Position numbers and translations under genes: made by a program. From NCBI RefSeq assembly GCF_001625305.1, contig NW_017802602.1, positions 1,389,359 through 1,453,358 of the forward strand: DNA of 64,000 nucleotides, read 5' to 3'. Shown here piece by piece: positions 62,901 through 64,000 of the stretch. Below the pieces are notes generated by a model that had not been told where the DNA came from, searched no databases, and saw nothing but the letters and a program-made list of their open reading frames with translations. The DNA comes from Branchiostoma belcheri (taxonomy: Eukaryota > Chordata > Leptocardii > Amphioxiformes > Branchiostomatidae). How positions within the stretch are numbered: position 1 is the stretch's first letter; each line of letters begins with the position of its first letter.

Positions 62901-64000
62901 AAAATTGAACATGGCAAGTTAGGATCATGCAACAGATTCAGATCCAAATACAATGTGTATTAGTTGAACATTGCAGTGGGACCACTCAAGAACATTCAAT
63001 TCAAAATTAAAGTCTAAAAACAATTTGCTCGCAAACAAACTGGATTGCACATGATACAATTCATTCCCTCTTATTATGATAAAAATAATTTGCAAACTGT
63101 ATCAATGGCTTGCAATTGTTAAATCAGGCATAATCATACAAAAGGGCTGATAAGAAAAATGATAACTGCATGCCAGGCAACCTGGCATCTCCAACAAGGC
63201 TTGCACAGAAACCATGACTTGTGCTGAGAGAGTGTGACAGTGGGTATTTGTATCATTCCTTACCTGTTGAGTGACTGCTTGTGTTCCTCGTACATGTCTC
63301 TCCACAGCTCGATGACATCTGCTGCCTTACGCACCTTGTCCAGTGACTCCTCAATCTCACCCTTAAAGATCTCCTCTGGCTGGAGGAAGGTCCTCGCCTG
63401 GAAATGGGAAAACAAGTTTATTGGTTACTATGGTAGATCATCTGTATTCAATTTGGTAGTATGATTAAAGTTAAAGTTACAGAGAGCTTCCTGCATCAAG
63501 TGACGCATAGGACAGCACCCATCTCTGTTTGCAAGAGCCCTGGGCCACACAGCAGTGCAATTACTACAGCAGGGGGCTAGTCCACTGGTAGTGGTGTGTT
63601 TTTAACTCCCATACTTCTCAAATGCTGAGTGCTAAGCAGAGGAAGCGGTATGGACCATTTTTAAAGTCTTTGGTATGACTTGGCAAGAGATCAAACTCAC
63701 AACCTCCTGAATGCAAGGCACTTGGCCAACTCTACCCACTTGGCCATTGCACCGGTTCATAGTATAATGCTGAAAAACCAGGTCTTACCAGTTCAATGAT
63801 GAGGTTGTTGACCTCCTGTAGCAGCACTATGATGCGTGCAGGGTTGCAGTAGTACTGGGAGTGGCTCCAGACCAGACACACCGTGTGCCTTCAGTAGGCT
63901 ATGGGTTAAAAACCAGGTCTTCAGTAGGGAAAGGGTTAAAAACCAGGTCTTACCAGTTCAATGATGAGGTTGTTGACCTCCTGTAGCAGTACTATGATGC
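3283..64000 (-). CDS. DNAH9/11/17: Axonemal outer-arm dynein heavy chain, beta type, 5' end outside window
   Basis: This is the motor heavy chain of ciliary and flagellar outer dynein arms: a hexameric AAA+ ATPase that walks on the B-tubule and drives axonemal sliding. I assembled 78 complete exons from GT/AG borders. They sum to 12,345 nt, are phase-consistent at every junction, and end at TAA 3283-3285, giving 4,114 residues. Family members are about 4,450-4,490 residues, so roughly 350-380 N-terminal residues lie to the right of the window. Visible motifs in order are: AAA1 P-loop [10 protein letters not shown], Walker [12 protein letters not shown]2 [11 protein letters not shown]3 [11 protein letters not shown]4 GVGGSGKQS, stalk coiled coils around the microtubule-binding tip, and a C-terminus containing [15 protein letters not shown]. 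The C-terminus and the linker motif [19 protein letters not shown] fit the DNAH9/11/17 group. Which vertebrate paralogue is closest cannot be decided by eye. No frameshift or internal stop is seen, so the gene looks functional. Exon coordinates are in the domain entries below. Confidence 0.97.
4285..4362 (-). repeat. Acceptor-side copy of exon 4081-4234 (one)
   Basis: It repeats the acceptor and the segment [19 protein letters not shown], with a few substitutions (the Arg-Lys region is changed in the copy). Confidence 0.8.
4428..4600 (+). repeat. Dispersed AT-rich repeat, copy 2
   Basis: Same family as 2405-2680. Here ATTGCACTACAATT is tandemly repeated three times (4455-4500). Confidence 0.5.
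5350..5656 (+). mobile_element. 5'-truncated LINE 3' end with reverse-transcriptase C-terminus
   Basis: The plus-strand frame reads [20 protein letters not shown] then SLDSFKQCF, the typical C-terminal tail of CR1/L2-like reverse transcriptases. A 3' untranslated part follows (GCCTGCAAAGCTGGTGTGTT, ATGCCGAAAGGCGGTTATAC), ending in an (ACAGAT)n-like tail. Only the last few hundred bases are present. Related tails occur at 9105-9475, 18405-18530, 31600-31775, 35120-35217, 36060-36180, 46575-46650 and 53450-53620. Confidence 0.7.
6455..6912 (-). repeat. Acceptor-side tandem copies of exon 6170-6412 (three)
   Basis: Three units of about 160-178 bp, starting at acceptors near 6585, 6748 and 6910, each repeat CAG plus the exon start ([20 protein letters not shown]). 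They then break off before any donor. The real exon ends at 6412. Confidence 0.85.
7087..7275. repeat. GAAT tetranucleotide microsatellite
   Basis: About 190 bp of nearly pure (TGAA)n with one interruption near 7152. It lies in the intron between exons 6170-6412 and 7440-7559. Confidence 0.95.
7640..7990 (-). repeat. Dispersed repeat family 4
   Basis: Shared blocks are TATGGTGACCAGCCCCTCCA, CACCACAGGGTGTCTGCTAC, ACCATGGTGACAGACGTCTG and a purine-rich tail near 7930-7960. Other members are at 24775-24850, 47600-47800, 48950-49165 and 62395-62625, in both orientations. Confidence 0.55.
8028..8100 (-). repeat. Donor-side copy of exon 8191-8382 (one)
   Basis: It repeats [19 protein letters not shown] and the following donor (GTGGGGC instead of GTTTGGC), downstream of the real exon in gene direction. 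Confidence 0.8.
8191..13502 (-). CDS. DNAH9/11/17: Dynein heavy chain AAA6, six exons
   Basis: Exons in coding order: 13332-13502, 12144-12266, 11363-11556, 9543-9819, 8781-9008, 8191-8382. Typical AAA6 strings are [78 protein letters not shown], and [23 protein letters not shown]6 has no ATPase signature in this family. Phases agree (for example AVR at the split codon between 11363 and 9819). Four of the six exons have border duplications: donor side for 11363 and 8191, acceptor side for 12144 and 9543. Exon 8191 uses donor GTTTGG. Confidence 0.95.
9105..9475 (+). mobile_element. LINE tail with tandemly repeated 3' end
   Basis: A degenerate LINE 3' region leads into four partial copies of the tail unit (AAGCTGGTGTGTTACACCGA then AAGACGGTTATACCAATACA), roughly 50 bp apart between 9290 and 9460. 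Confidence 0.55.
9960..10715 (-). repeat. Acceptor-side copies of exon 9543-9819 (three)
   Basis: Copies near 9963-10005, 10450-10560 and 10630-10712 repeat the acceptor and the exon start [20 protein letters not shown]. The first is split from the others by the hAT-like MITE. Confidence 0.85.
10006..10399. mobile_element. hAT-like MITE with 8-bp target duplication
   Basis: The terminal repeats are TAGTGGTGCATACC and, reversed, TAGTGATGCATACC. The exact 8-bp direct repeat GTTCCTGC lies at 9998-10005 and 10400-10407, diagnostic of hAT-type insertion. The interior has palindromic AGGTCCGGACTTAAGTCCGG motifs and no ORF. It was inserted inside an acceptor-side copy of exon 9543-9819. Confidence 0.8.
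11095..11325 (-). repeat. Donor-side copies of exon 11363-11556 (two)
   Basis: The copy at about 11203-11320 keeps the donor (GTGGGT) and the end of the exon ([20 protein letters not shown]). The copy at 11095-11175 has lost the donor part. Confidence 0.85.
11640..11823. repeat. GT microsatellite containing the assembly gap
   Basis: A GT-rich run interrupted by 20 N at 11710-11729. The true length is unknown. Confidence 0.95.
11710..11729. other. Assembly gap (20 N)
   Basis: Unresolved bases inside the GT microsatellite of the intron between exons 11363-11556 and 12144-12266. No coding sequence is affected. Confidence 0.99.
12430..12825 (-). repeat. Acceptor-side copies of exon 12144-12266 (three)
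   Basis: Short copies of the exon start (VLLMQKLI) with intron sequence recur near 12435-12465, 12532-12570 and 12785-12820. Units are about 110 bp apart, apart from the inserted foldback element. Confidence 0.75.
12653..12773. mobile_element. Foldback MITE with 39-bp arms
   Basis: Arms 12653-12691 and 12735-12773 are inverted copies with a single mismatch (CCACTAGGTTAAAATTGTCT and its complement). The 43-bp loop contains CTGGCTTCAAGCCAG, itself a palindrome. A target duplication was not clear. It separates two acceptor-side copies of exon 12144-12266. Confidence 0.7.
12863..13245 (-). mobile_element. SINE family 2 with three tRNA-like heads in tandem
   Basis: On the minus strand, three units of about 110 bp repeat a tRNA-like head: A-box-like CCAGTGGTTAGC and B-box-like GTTCGAATCC or a variant, near 13240-13175, 13130-13065 and 13010-12950. 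The last unit runs into the family-2 body (GACGTTAAGCCATGGTCCAC) ending in TTGTCAAAAAG at about 12865. Amplified heads upstream of one body are unusual. Confidence 0.6.
13949..17525 (-). CDS. DNAH9/11/17: Dynein heavy chain AAA5 with buttress/strut coiled coil, six exons
   Basis: Exons in coding order: 17333-17525, 16635-16870, 16114-16236, 15405-15609, 14894-15058, 13949-14089. AAA5 begins with [17 protein letters not shown]. It has no intact P-loop, as in the family. Conserved pieces are [40 protein letters not shown], and [17 protein letters not shown] with the L-A-N-P-H-Y signature. Exons 14894 and 13949 encode the charged helical buttress that contacts the stalk. Exons 17333 and 13949 have large acceptor-side duplications (5-6 and 3 extra copies). 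Confidence 0.95.
14110..14535 (-). repeat. Acceptor-side copies of exon 13949-14089 (three)
   Basis: Units of about 150 bp repeat the acceptor plus [19 protein letters not shown], joined by (GTTT)n and AATTAACAAGTTATTTG spacers. Acceptors are near 14235, 14383 and 14532. Confidence 0.85.
15690..15965 (+). mobile_element. LINE 3' fragment with degenerate RPRKRW tail
   Basis: The sequence matches 57530-57660, where the frame reads [19 protein letters not shown], a motif found near the end of several non-LTR polymerases. Here it is frameshifted. The downstream block AGTATGCAAGCACATCTAAC recurs at 56835-56860. Confidence 0.5.
16388..16530. repeat. Diverged, shortened foldback copy
   Basis: ATTAATCCAGCCAACATTTT, TGTCACCCTCCTCAGTGCAA and the end TGTAAAAAGAGTCTCTTTAT show both arms with most of the middle lost. 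Confidence 0.45.
17590..18402 (-). repeat. Acceptor-side copies of exon 17333-17525 (five plus a degenerate sixth)
   Basis: The block starting TCCCACCAGCATCTTCTCCT occurs at 17441 (real exon), 17596, 17751, 17918, 18073 and 18234, periods 155, 155, 167, 155 and 161. Each copy has the polypyrimidine/AG acceptor and the first 90 or so exon bases ([20 protein letters not shown]), nearly unchanged. A degenerate piece lies at 18357-18402. Confidence 0.9.
18400..18535 (+). mobile_element. Degenerate LINE 3' fragment
   Basis: It carries AGGTGTTCAAAAACTATTTT and CGTAGAGTGGAACTGTACCA, matching the reverse-transcriptase tail at 5420-5520, but with deletions. Confidence 0.5.
18743..25830 (-). CDS. DNAH9/11/17: Dynein heavy chain stalk and microtubule-binding domain, seven exons
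   Basis: Exons in coding order: 25597-25830, 22001-22147, 21284-21425, 20663-20778, 19856-19994, 19334-19476, 18743-18858. The first two exons give the outgoing coiled coil ([18 protein letters not shown], then [19 protein letters not shown]). Exons 20663 to 19334 give the globular tip that contacts tubulin. The return coiled coil follows ([20 protein letters not shown], then exon 18743). Proline/glycine-rich [11 protein letters not shown] and FLNQLVNY are in the tip. Three of these exons have tandem copies of their 5' ends in the upstream intron, extremely so for 22001-22147 (11 extra copies). Exon 21284 uses donor GTTTGT. Confidence 0.95.
20036..20195 (-). repeat. Acceptor-side copy of exon 19856-19994 (one plus remnant)
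   Basis: The copy at 20036-20103 repeats [20 protein letters not shown] with its acceptor. A further remnant of GATGGTTTTCTGACAGTTCT is at 20165-20190. Confidence 0.8.
20822..21098. mobile_element. Foldback repeat with hammerhead-like arms, copy 1
   Basis: A long imperfect inverted repeat. The left arm has CAGCTGACGTTTCGGTGACT and GACTGGTTCACATT. The right arm has AATGTGAACCAGTCAGAATT, CCTGAGGAAGGTGAC and GGTTGTGTAAAAAGAGTCTC. The middle includes GCAACACCTGTGCTGCAGTG. It resembles copies at 34875-35115 and 44660-44895. Confidence 0.65.
21500..21576 (-). repeat. Acceptor-side copy of exon 21284-21425 (one)
   Basis: It repeats the acceptor and [20 protein letters not shown] with substitutions relative to the real exon ([20 protein letters not shown]). 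Confidence 0.8.
22256..23558. mobile_element. Non-autonomous pogo/Tc1-like DNA transposon, 1.3 kb
   Basis: The ends are imperfect inverted repeats starting CAGT (left CAGTGGCAGCCAGTTAATTG; right, reversed, CAGTAGAAGCCGCTTATTTG). They are flanked by TA at 22254-22255 and 23559-23560, the target duplication of the Tc1/mariner-pogo group. No transposase is recognisable inside; the 179-codon plus-strand ORF at 22369-22908 matches nothing I know. The interior is rich in CpG compared with its surroundings. The element splits a pre-existing array of exon-border copies. Confidence 0.75.
23620..24980 (-). repeat. Acceptor-side copies of exon 22001-22147 (eleven)
   Basis: Exon starts encoding [19 protein letters not shown] or close variants recur with acceptors near 23692, 23788, 23897, 24020, 24146, 24291, 24454, 24556, 24698, 24873 and 24970. 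Spacers are GAATGA/GGGAGA-rich. None has a donor before frame loss. The pogo-like transposon at 22256-23558 separates the array from the real exon. Confidence 0.9.
25047..25195 (+). mobile_element. SINE family 1 copy in stalk intron
   Basis: The head GTGGCATAACAGCAGAGTG, B box GGTTTGAATCC, and body TTGTGTACTTAGGAAAGACA identify it. It sits next to the exon-border array that ends at about 24975. Confidence 0.65.
25436..25520 (-). repeat. Donor-side copy of exon 25597-25830 (one)
   Basis: It repeats the exon end ([17 protein letters not shown]) and the donor GTACAGCTG. The copy is downstream in gene direction, leaving two candidate donors. Confidence 0.85.
26366..29612 (-). CDS. DNAH9/11/17: Dynein heavy chain AAA4, four exons
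   Basis: Exons in coding order: 29450-29612, 28799-28973, 27281-27372, 26366-26527. The AAA4 P-loop is GVGGSGKQS (exon 29450-29612). The Walker-B-like strand is [18 protein letters not shown] (exon 28799-28973). Exon 27281-27372 (92 nt) reads [19 protein letters not shown]. Exon 26366-26527 has [20 protein letters not shown] and [15 protein letters not shown], the usual end of AAA4 before the stalk emerges. Phases agree. The start of exon 26366-26527 is copied at 26793-26875. The intron between 27373 and 28798 carries the RE1-like tandem repeat described separately. Confidence 0.96.
26785..26880 (-). repeat. Acceptor-side copy of exon 26366-26527 (one)
   Basis: It repeats the acceptor and [20 protein letters not shown], then stops. 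A weaker trace is at 26700-26740. Confidence 0.8.
28240..28740 (+). repeat. Tandem repeat (five units) carrying RE1-like motifs
   Basis: Units of about 80-124 bp share GTAGATAGCAAACATGATTT, TCAGCACCAAGGACAGGGAC and AAGGCTAGCTTATCTGAAAG. The RE1-like 21-mers are at 28287-28307, 28367-28387, 28481-28501, 28605-28625 and 28709-28729, all on the plus strand, with left half TTCAGCACC (or one change) and right half GGACAG or a variant. Confidence 0.7.
29065..29282 (+). mobile_element. SINE family 3, plus strand
   Basis: It starts with ACCGGTGCAAAAGCTGAATT, has TCATACCAAAGACTTTAAAA and CTCTGCTTAGCACTCAGCAT, and ends CCCCCTGCTGTAGTGCTTGC then GTGTGGCCCAATGA. A homologous copy lies inverted at 63495-63765. 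Confidence 0.6.
30090..34191 (-). CDS. DNAH9/11/17: Dynein heavy chain AAA3, six exons
   Basis: Exons in coding order: 33987-34191, 33158-33282, 32514-32751, 31855-32000, 31238-31399, 30090-30283. The AAA3 site regulates release from the microtubule. The P-loop GNAGLGKS is in exon 33987-34191. The Walker B region [18 protein letters not shown] is in exon 33158-33282. Exon 32514-32751 has [20 protein letters not shown]. Exon 32514 uses the weak donor GTTTGT. Acceptor-side copies of exons 33158 and 32514 lie at 33488-33583 and 32820-32880. A SINE lies directly against the acceptor of exon 31855-32000. Confidence 0.96.
30284..31237. other. Intron without recognisable elements
   Basis: 954 bp of AT-rich sequence between exons 31238-31399 and 30090-30283. 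I see no repeats I can name. Confidence 0.5.
31600..31775 (+). mobile_element. LINE 3' tail copy
   Basis: It contains GCAAGGTGTAACAAGTTGTT, AGCTAGCTGCCGCCGCC and TGCCTGCAAAGCTGGTGTGT. Same family as 5350-5656, without the coding part. Confidence 0.55.
32001..32145 (+). mobile_element. SINE family 1 body with a different tRNA head, against an exon acceptor
   Basis: The element begins within a few bases of the acceptor of exon 31855-32000. Its head (CTTGTGGTTAGAGTAATTC and GGGTTCTAATCCC) differs from the other copies, but the body is shared (TGCCCTTGGGAAAGGCACTA). Confidence 0.6.
32150..32500 (+). mobile_element. 5'-truncated LINE 3' end, second family
   Basis: The plus-strand frame gives a [18 protein letters not shown] reverse-transcriptase tail near 32157-32200. 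The fragment ends in TTGTAATTTCTGAACGAATA and an AATAA repeat typical of L2-like elements. Confidence 0.55.
32818..32882 (-). repeat. Acceptor-side copy of exon 32514-32751 (one)
   Basis: It repeats [19 protein letters not shown] with a TATAG acceptor. Two residues differ from the real exon. Confidence 0.8.
32908..32939. repeat. GT microsatellite
   Basis: A short pure (GT)n run in the intron between exons 32514-32751 and 33158-33282. Confidence 0.9.
33486..33585 (-). repeat. Acceptor-side copy of exon 33158-33282 (one)
   Basis: It repeats the acceptor and [20 protein letters not shown], through the Walker B start (LIYFI), then diverges before the catalytic acidic pair. Confidence 0.85.
34668..38245 (-). 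CDS. DNAH9/11/17: Dynein heavy chain AAA2 and link to AAA3, six exons
   Basis: Exons in coding order: 37973-38245, 37303-37563, 36794-36942, 36221-36328, 35237-35411, 34668-34841. AAA2 binds nucleotide structurally. The P-loop GNAGTGKSQ is at the end of exon 37973-38245. The dynein-specific Walker B region [18 protein letters not shown] is in exon 37303-37563. Exon 36794-36942 carries the sensor segment [14 protein letters not shown], with the S-R-A-G arginine motif found in dynein AAA modules. Phases agree across all six exons. No exon-border duplications were seen here, unlike most other parts of the gene. Confidence 0.96.
34875..35115. mobile_element. Foldback repeat with hammerhead-like arms, copy 2
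   Basis: The left end is TTTCATCAGGTTGGTAAG, then AAGTCTTTTATTCAGCCGAC. The right arm is AACCAGTCAGAATTGCTCTG, then a perfect 6-bp hairpin (35046-35051 with 35057-35062) and GAAAC. The end is AAAGACTTGGTTGTGTAACA and AGAGTCTCTTT. Confidence 0.65.
35120..35217 (-). mobile_element. LINE reverse-transcriptase tail, minus strand
   Basis: On the minus strand, AACTTGTTCTTTCCTAGAAC then ATCGCAGAGTGGAACTCACT matches the 5420-5480 copy closely. It abuts the foldback element at 34875-35115. Confidence 0.6.
35412..36220. other. Intron, mostly featureless
   Basis: 809 bp. Only the LINE-tail fragment at 36060-36180 is recognisable. Confidence 0.5.
36060..36180 (-). mobile_element. LINE 3' tail copy, minus strand
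   Basis: Minus strand: AAGCTGGTGTGTTATGCCAA and CTGTAGCCAGCTGTAGTCGC belong to the same tail family, with substitutions. Confidence 0.45.
38246..40006. other. Largest intron outside the stalk region (AAA1/AAA2), apart from the foldback element
   Basis: 1,761 bp between exons 40007-40099 and 37973-38245. Apart from the foldback MITE at 38958-39165 I see only AT-rich unique-looking sequence, with no exon and no border copies. Confidence 0.6.
38958..39165. mobile_element. Foldback MITE with about 77-bp arms
   Basis: The left arm 38958-39035 and right arm 39089-39165 are inverted copies at roughly 90 percent (for example GCCACCTTGAGAAATAGTGT against ACACTGTTTCTCAAGGTGGC). The loop is 39036-39088. 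It is non-coding, and a target duplication was not resolved. Confidence 0.7.
40007..42750 (-). CDS. DNAH9/11/17: Dynein heavy chain AAA1, main catalytic ATPase site, five exons
   Basis: Exons in coding order: 42594-42750, 41963-42108, 41272-41388, 40559-40697, 40007-40099. AAA1 hydrolyses the ATP that powers the stroke. Exon 42594-42750 has the Walker A motif [10 protein letters not shown]. Exon 41963-42108 has Walker [10 protein letters not shown]. Exon 41272-41388 has the conserved [20 protein letters not shown] segment containing the sensor-I asparagine (NPGYAGR). The catalytic residues are all present, so this motor domain should be active. The end of exon 41272-41388 with its donor is duplicated at 41143-41220. 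The segment spans about residues 1481-1700 of the window-encoded protein. Confidence 0.97.
40325..40480 (+). repeat. Diverged single arm of the foldback family
   Basis: CGAACCAGTCATTCTAGCCC, then CTGATGAAGATGGCAGACAG, TCATTGAAACATTGGCTC, and AATAAAGAGATTCTTTATTG. It keeps the order of the right arm. Confidence 0.5.
41143..41220 (-). repeat. Donor-side copy of exon 41272-41388 (one)
   Basis: An essentially exact repeat of the last 78 exon bases and the donor. The copies are joined by an AT-rich filler (41221-41262). Confidence 0.9.
43201..48089 (-). CDS. DNAH9/11/17: Dynein heavy chain linker (DHC_N2) and lead-in to AAA1, nine exons
   Basis: Exons in coding order: 47920-48089, 47475-47529, 46953-47044, 46365-46491, 45656-45808, 45120-45245, 44533-44640, 43762-43940, 43201-43314. 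The block carries the strongly conserved linker signature [19 protein letters not shown] (exon 46365) and the segment [11 protein letters not shown] directly before AAA1 (exon 43201). The 55-nt exon 47475-47529 is the shortest in the window, and its phase (1 nt plus 18 codons) confirms it. The exon at 46953 uses the unusual donor GTGTGT. The linker couples nucleotide state in AAA1 to movement of the tail. Acceptor-side copies sit beside exons 47920 and 43762. Confidence 0.95.
44008..44092 (-). repeat. Acceptor-side copy of exon 43762-43940 (one)
   Basis: It repeats the acceptor and [20 protein letters not shown], preceded by a (GTTT)n run. Confidence 0.85.
44660..44895. mobile_element. Foldback repeat with hammerhead-like arms, copy 3
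   Basis: The same layout is visible: AGTTTCATCAGGTTGGTAAG, TTCAGCCGACACTTTGATGA, the palindromic core CACCTGTGCTGCAGTGCAAT, then CCCTGAGGAAGGTGACAGAC and GAAACGTCGGC. Confidence 0.65.
45360..45465 (+). mobile_element. SINE family 2 body fragment
   Basis: It contains TACTGGAAGGGGTTGCAGTC and GACGTTAAGCTGTGGTCCAC, then TTGTCAAAATGAGCTAG, matching the family seen at 1283 and 12863. Confidence 0.55.
46575..46650 (+). mobile_element. LINE 3' tail copy with GATACA repeat
   Basis: TAGCTGGTGTATTATGCCGA, GGCGGTTATACCGGCTATAC and a short (GATACA)n end are visible. Confidence 0.55.
47600..47800 (-). repeat. Dispersed repeat family 4
   Basis: It contains ATGGTGACCAGCCCCCTCGA and CACCACAGGGTGTCTGCTAC followed by GTTACCATGGTGGCAGCC, matching the copy at 7640-7990. 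Confidence 0.5.
48238..48275 (-). repeat. Acceptor-side copy of exon 47920-48089 (one, short)
   Basis: It repeats [10 protein letters not shown] with its acceptor; 31-35 bp. Confidence 0.75.
48722..54188 (-). CDS. DNAH9/11/17: Dynein heavy chain distal tail and start of linker, ten exons
   Basis: Exons in coding order: 54026-54188, 53245-53414, 52840-53062, 52304-52420, 51800-51886, 51251-51379, 50561-50703, 50026-50155, 49242-49364, 48722-48844. Recognisable pieces are [60 protein letters not shown] and [20 protein letters not shown], all typical of ciliary heavy chains upstream of the motor. The part from about exon 51251 onward should belong to the linker, the lever that swings across the AAA ring during the power stroke. 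All junctions keep phase. The exon at 50026 uses the weak donor GTTTGG. An acceptor-side copy of exon 49242 lies at 49470-49537. Confidence 0.94.
48950..49165 (+). repeat. Dispersed repeat family 4, opposite orientation
   Basis: It has CAGTTTCTTCTTCTTCTCCA, AACCAGACGTCTGTCACCAT, and the end ATATATGAATGTGTTTGAGT. The end is shared with the copy at 62395-62625. Confidence 0.5.
49468..49540 (-). repeat. Acceptor-side copy of exon 49242-49364 (one)
   Basis: It repeats the acceptor and [20 protein letters not shown] with only synonymous-type changes. Confidence 0.85.
53450..53625 (-). mobile_element. LINE 3' tail copy, minus strand, abutting a dynein exon
   Basis: Minus strand: GCGAAGCTGGTGTGTTACGC, CGAAAGGCAGTTATACCGGC, ending in (ACAGAT)n about 35 bp from the acceptor of exon 53245-53414. 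Confidence 0.6.
53805..53968 (-). mobile_element. SINE family 1 related, minus strand
   Basis: Reading the minus strand, the head GTGGCGCAATGGTTAGAGCG, B box GGTTCGATACTC, and body TTGTGCCCTTGGAAAAGGCA then TTTACACGACTTCC are clear. The A box is close to a genuine tRNA A box. Confidence 0.7.
54455..54530 (-). mobile_element. SINE family 2 fragment, minus strand
   Basis: Minus-strand GTCCACTGTTCATTGTACTT and a B-box-like GGGAGTCTGATTCC are visible. The fragment is degenerate. Confidence 0.4.
54620..54950 (-). repeat. Donor-side copies of exon 55019-55110 (three)
   Basis: Exon ends ([17 protein letters not shown]) with donors occur at 54626, 54764 and 54889 besides the real 55019. Periods are 138, 125 and 130 bp. 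All four donors look usable. Confidence 0.9.
55019..64000 (-). CDS. DNAH9/11/17: Dynein heavy chain N-terminal tail (DHC_N1 region), exons 1-13 of the window
   Basis: Exons in coding order: 63264-63397, 62789-62888, 62039-62206, 61486-61602, 60724-60916, 60277-60421, 59270-59396, 58443-58589, 57922-58030, 57090-57334, 56366-56515, 55499-55681, 55019-55110. A further exon end (donor at 63788) reads [16 protein letters not shown] and is only partly resolved, because its 3' part occurs twice (63789 and about 63957 onward). In the family this helical tail binds the other heavy chain and the intermediate chains and anchors the motor to the A-tubule. Characteristic pieces are [32 protein letters not shown] and [20 protein letters not shown]. 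Donor-side duplications accompany exons 55019, 55499 and 56366. Confidence 0.93.
55405..55498 (-). repeat. Donor-side copy of exon 55499-55681 with telomere-like filler
   Basis: The copy at 55407-55470 repeats [20 protein letters not shown] and the donor. Between it and the real exon lies 55471-55497, reading TTAGGGTTAG then GTTTAGGGTTAG. Confidence 0.85.
55682..56189. other. Intron stretch without recognisable elements
   Basis: AT-rich sequence upstream of the donor-side copy at 56190. Nothing further supported. Confidence 0.45.
56190..56252 (-). repeat. Donor-side copy of exon 56366-56515 (one)
   Basis: It repeats [18 protein letters not shown] and the donor, and shares about 100 bp of adjoining intron with the real exon border. 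Confidence 0.85.
57530..57660 (+). mobile_element. LINE 3' fragment with RPRKRW tail
   Basis: The plus-strand frame reads [19 protein letters not shown] then a stop. Same family as 15690-15965. Confidence 0.5.
59757..60130. repeat. 42-bp minisatellite in tail intron
   Basis: Eight near-identical 42-bp units (TGGAACATGTGTTCTGTTCC, then AATGACCACTGGTGACCCCA) plus degenerate ends. Because 42 is divisible by three, it leaves long open frames on both strands; these are not genes. Confidence 0.92.
61070..61250 (+). mobile_element. LINE reverse-transcriptase tail, third family
   Basis: The plus-strand frame reads [11 protein letters not shown] then [18 protein letters not shown], with a stop inside. 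The pattern resembles other non-LTR polymerase C-termini but differs from the copy at 5350. Confidence 0.5.
61755..61905 (-). mobile_element. SINE family 1 copy, minus strand
   Basis: Minus strand: head GTGGCGTAACAACTGATCG, B box AGTTCGAATCC, body TTGTGCCCTTGGGAAAGGCA and TTAACACGACTTTCCTCAC. It is well preserved. Confidence 0.75.
62395..62625 (+). repeat. Dispersed repeat family 4, opposite orientation
   Basis: It has AAGGTCAATGACCTGGACCA, GAGCTGGAGGGGCTTGTCGC, and the end TATATGAATGTGTTTCAGTA. The internal CACACTCTGTGGTGTGTG is rearranged relative to the other copies. Confidence 0.5.
63495..63765 (-). mobile_element. SINE family 3, minus strand, with tRNA-like head
   Basis: Minus-strand order is a head with GCAATGGCCAAGTGGGTAGA and GGTTGTGAGTTTGATCTC (A and B box like), then TCATACCAAAGACTTTAAAA, the TGCTTAGCACTCAGCATT block, and CCCCCTGCTGTAGTAATTGC. 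Confidence 0.6.
63789..64000 (-). repeat. Donor-side duplication of a dynein tail exon at the window edge
   Basis: The exon end [15 protein letters not shown] with donor GTAAGACC is present at 63789 and again from about 63957 to the edge. The longer visible copy (63789 to about 63890) has no convincing acceptor, so the true exon is probably the one running off the right edge. Confidence 0.6.

Noticed and set aside
30000..64000. A second gene nested on the plus strand of the dynein introns
   Set aside because: Plus-strand frames here are complements of dynein exons, LINE tails or repeats; no consistent exon set was found.

Overview
The window is animal nuclear DNA, most likely from a lancelet (Branchiostoma) or another invertebrate deuterostome. 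I infer this from the gene content, the short GC-rich exons split by repeat-rich introns of 200-1800 bp, and tRNA-derived SINEs whose body resembles the metazoan MetaSINE domain. A 20-N assembly gap lies in a GT microsatellite at 11710-11729.

One gene fills positions 3283 to the right edge, on the minus strand: an axonemal outer-arm dynein heavy chain of the beta type (vertebrate DNAH9/DNAH11/DNAH17 group, sea-urchin ciliary beta chain). I placed 78 complete exons by GT/AG borders and reading phase. They total 12,345 nt, joining in one frame with no stop until TAA at 3283-3285 (4,114 residues). About 350-380 N-terminal residues lie beyond the right edge. Going leftward, the order is tail (55.0-64.0 kb), tail/linker (43.2-54.2 kb), AAA1 (40.0-42.8 kb), AAA2 (34.7-38.2 kb), AAA3 (30.1-34.2 kb), AAA4 (26.4-29.6 kb), stalk with microtubule-binding tip (18.7-25.8 kb), AAA5 and buttress (13.9-17.5 kb), AAA6 (8.2-13.5 kb) and C-terminal domain (3.3-7.6 kb). 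All four P-loops are intact. Left of the stop are a 3' flank with tandem repeats, then several SINEs and two or three candidate first exons of another minus-strand gene or genes, including twin signal-peptide exons in the same phase.

The most unusual property is that about two dozen exon borders have been tandemly duplicated into the adjoining intron. Each extra copy carries a piece of exon plus its working-looking 3' or 5' splice site, in 1 to 11 extra copies. The copies sit on the intron side, so the reading frame survives. Transposons have later landed inside some arrays (a pogo-like element at 22256-23558, a hAT-like MITE at 10006-10399).

Other signals are a tandem and dispersed set of plus-strand sequences close to the REST/NRSF RE1 consensus, a foldback repeat family whose arms carry a hammerhead-like core, a telomere-like TTAGGG filler between two exon-border copies, several SINE families, and many 5'-truncated LINE 3' ends.
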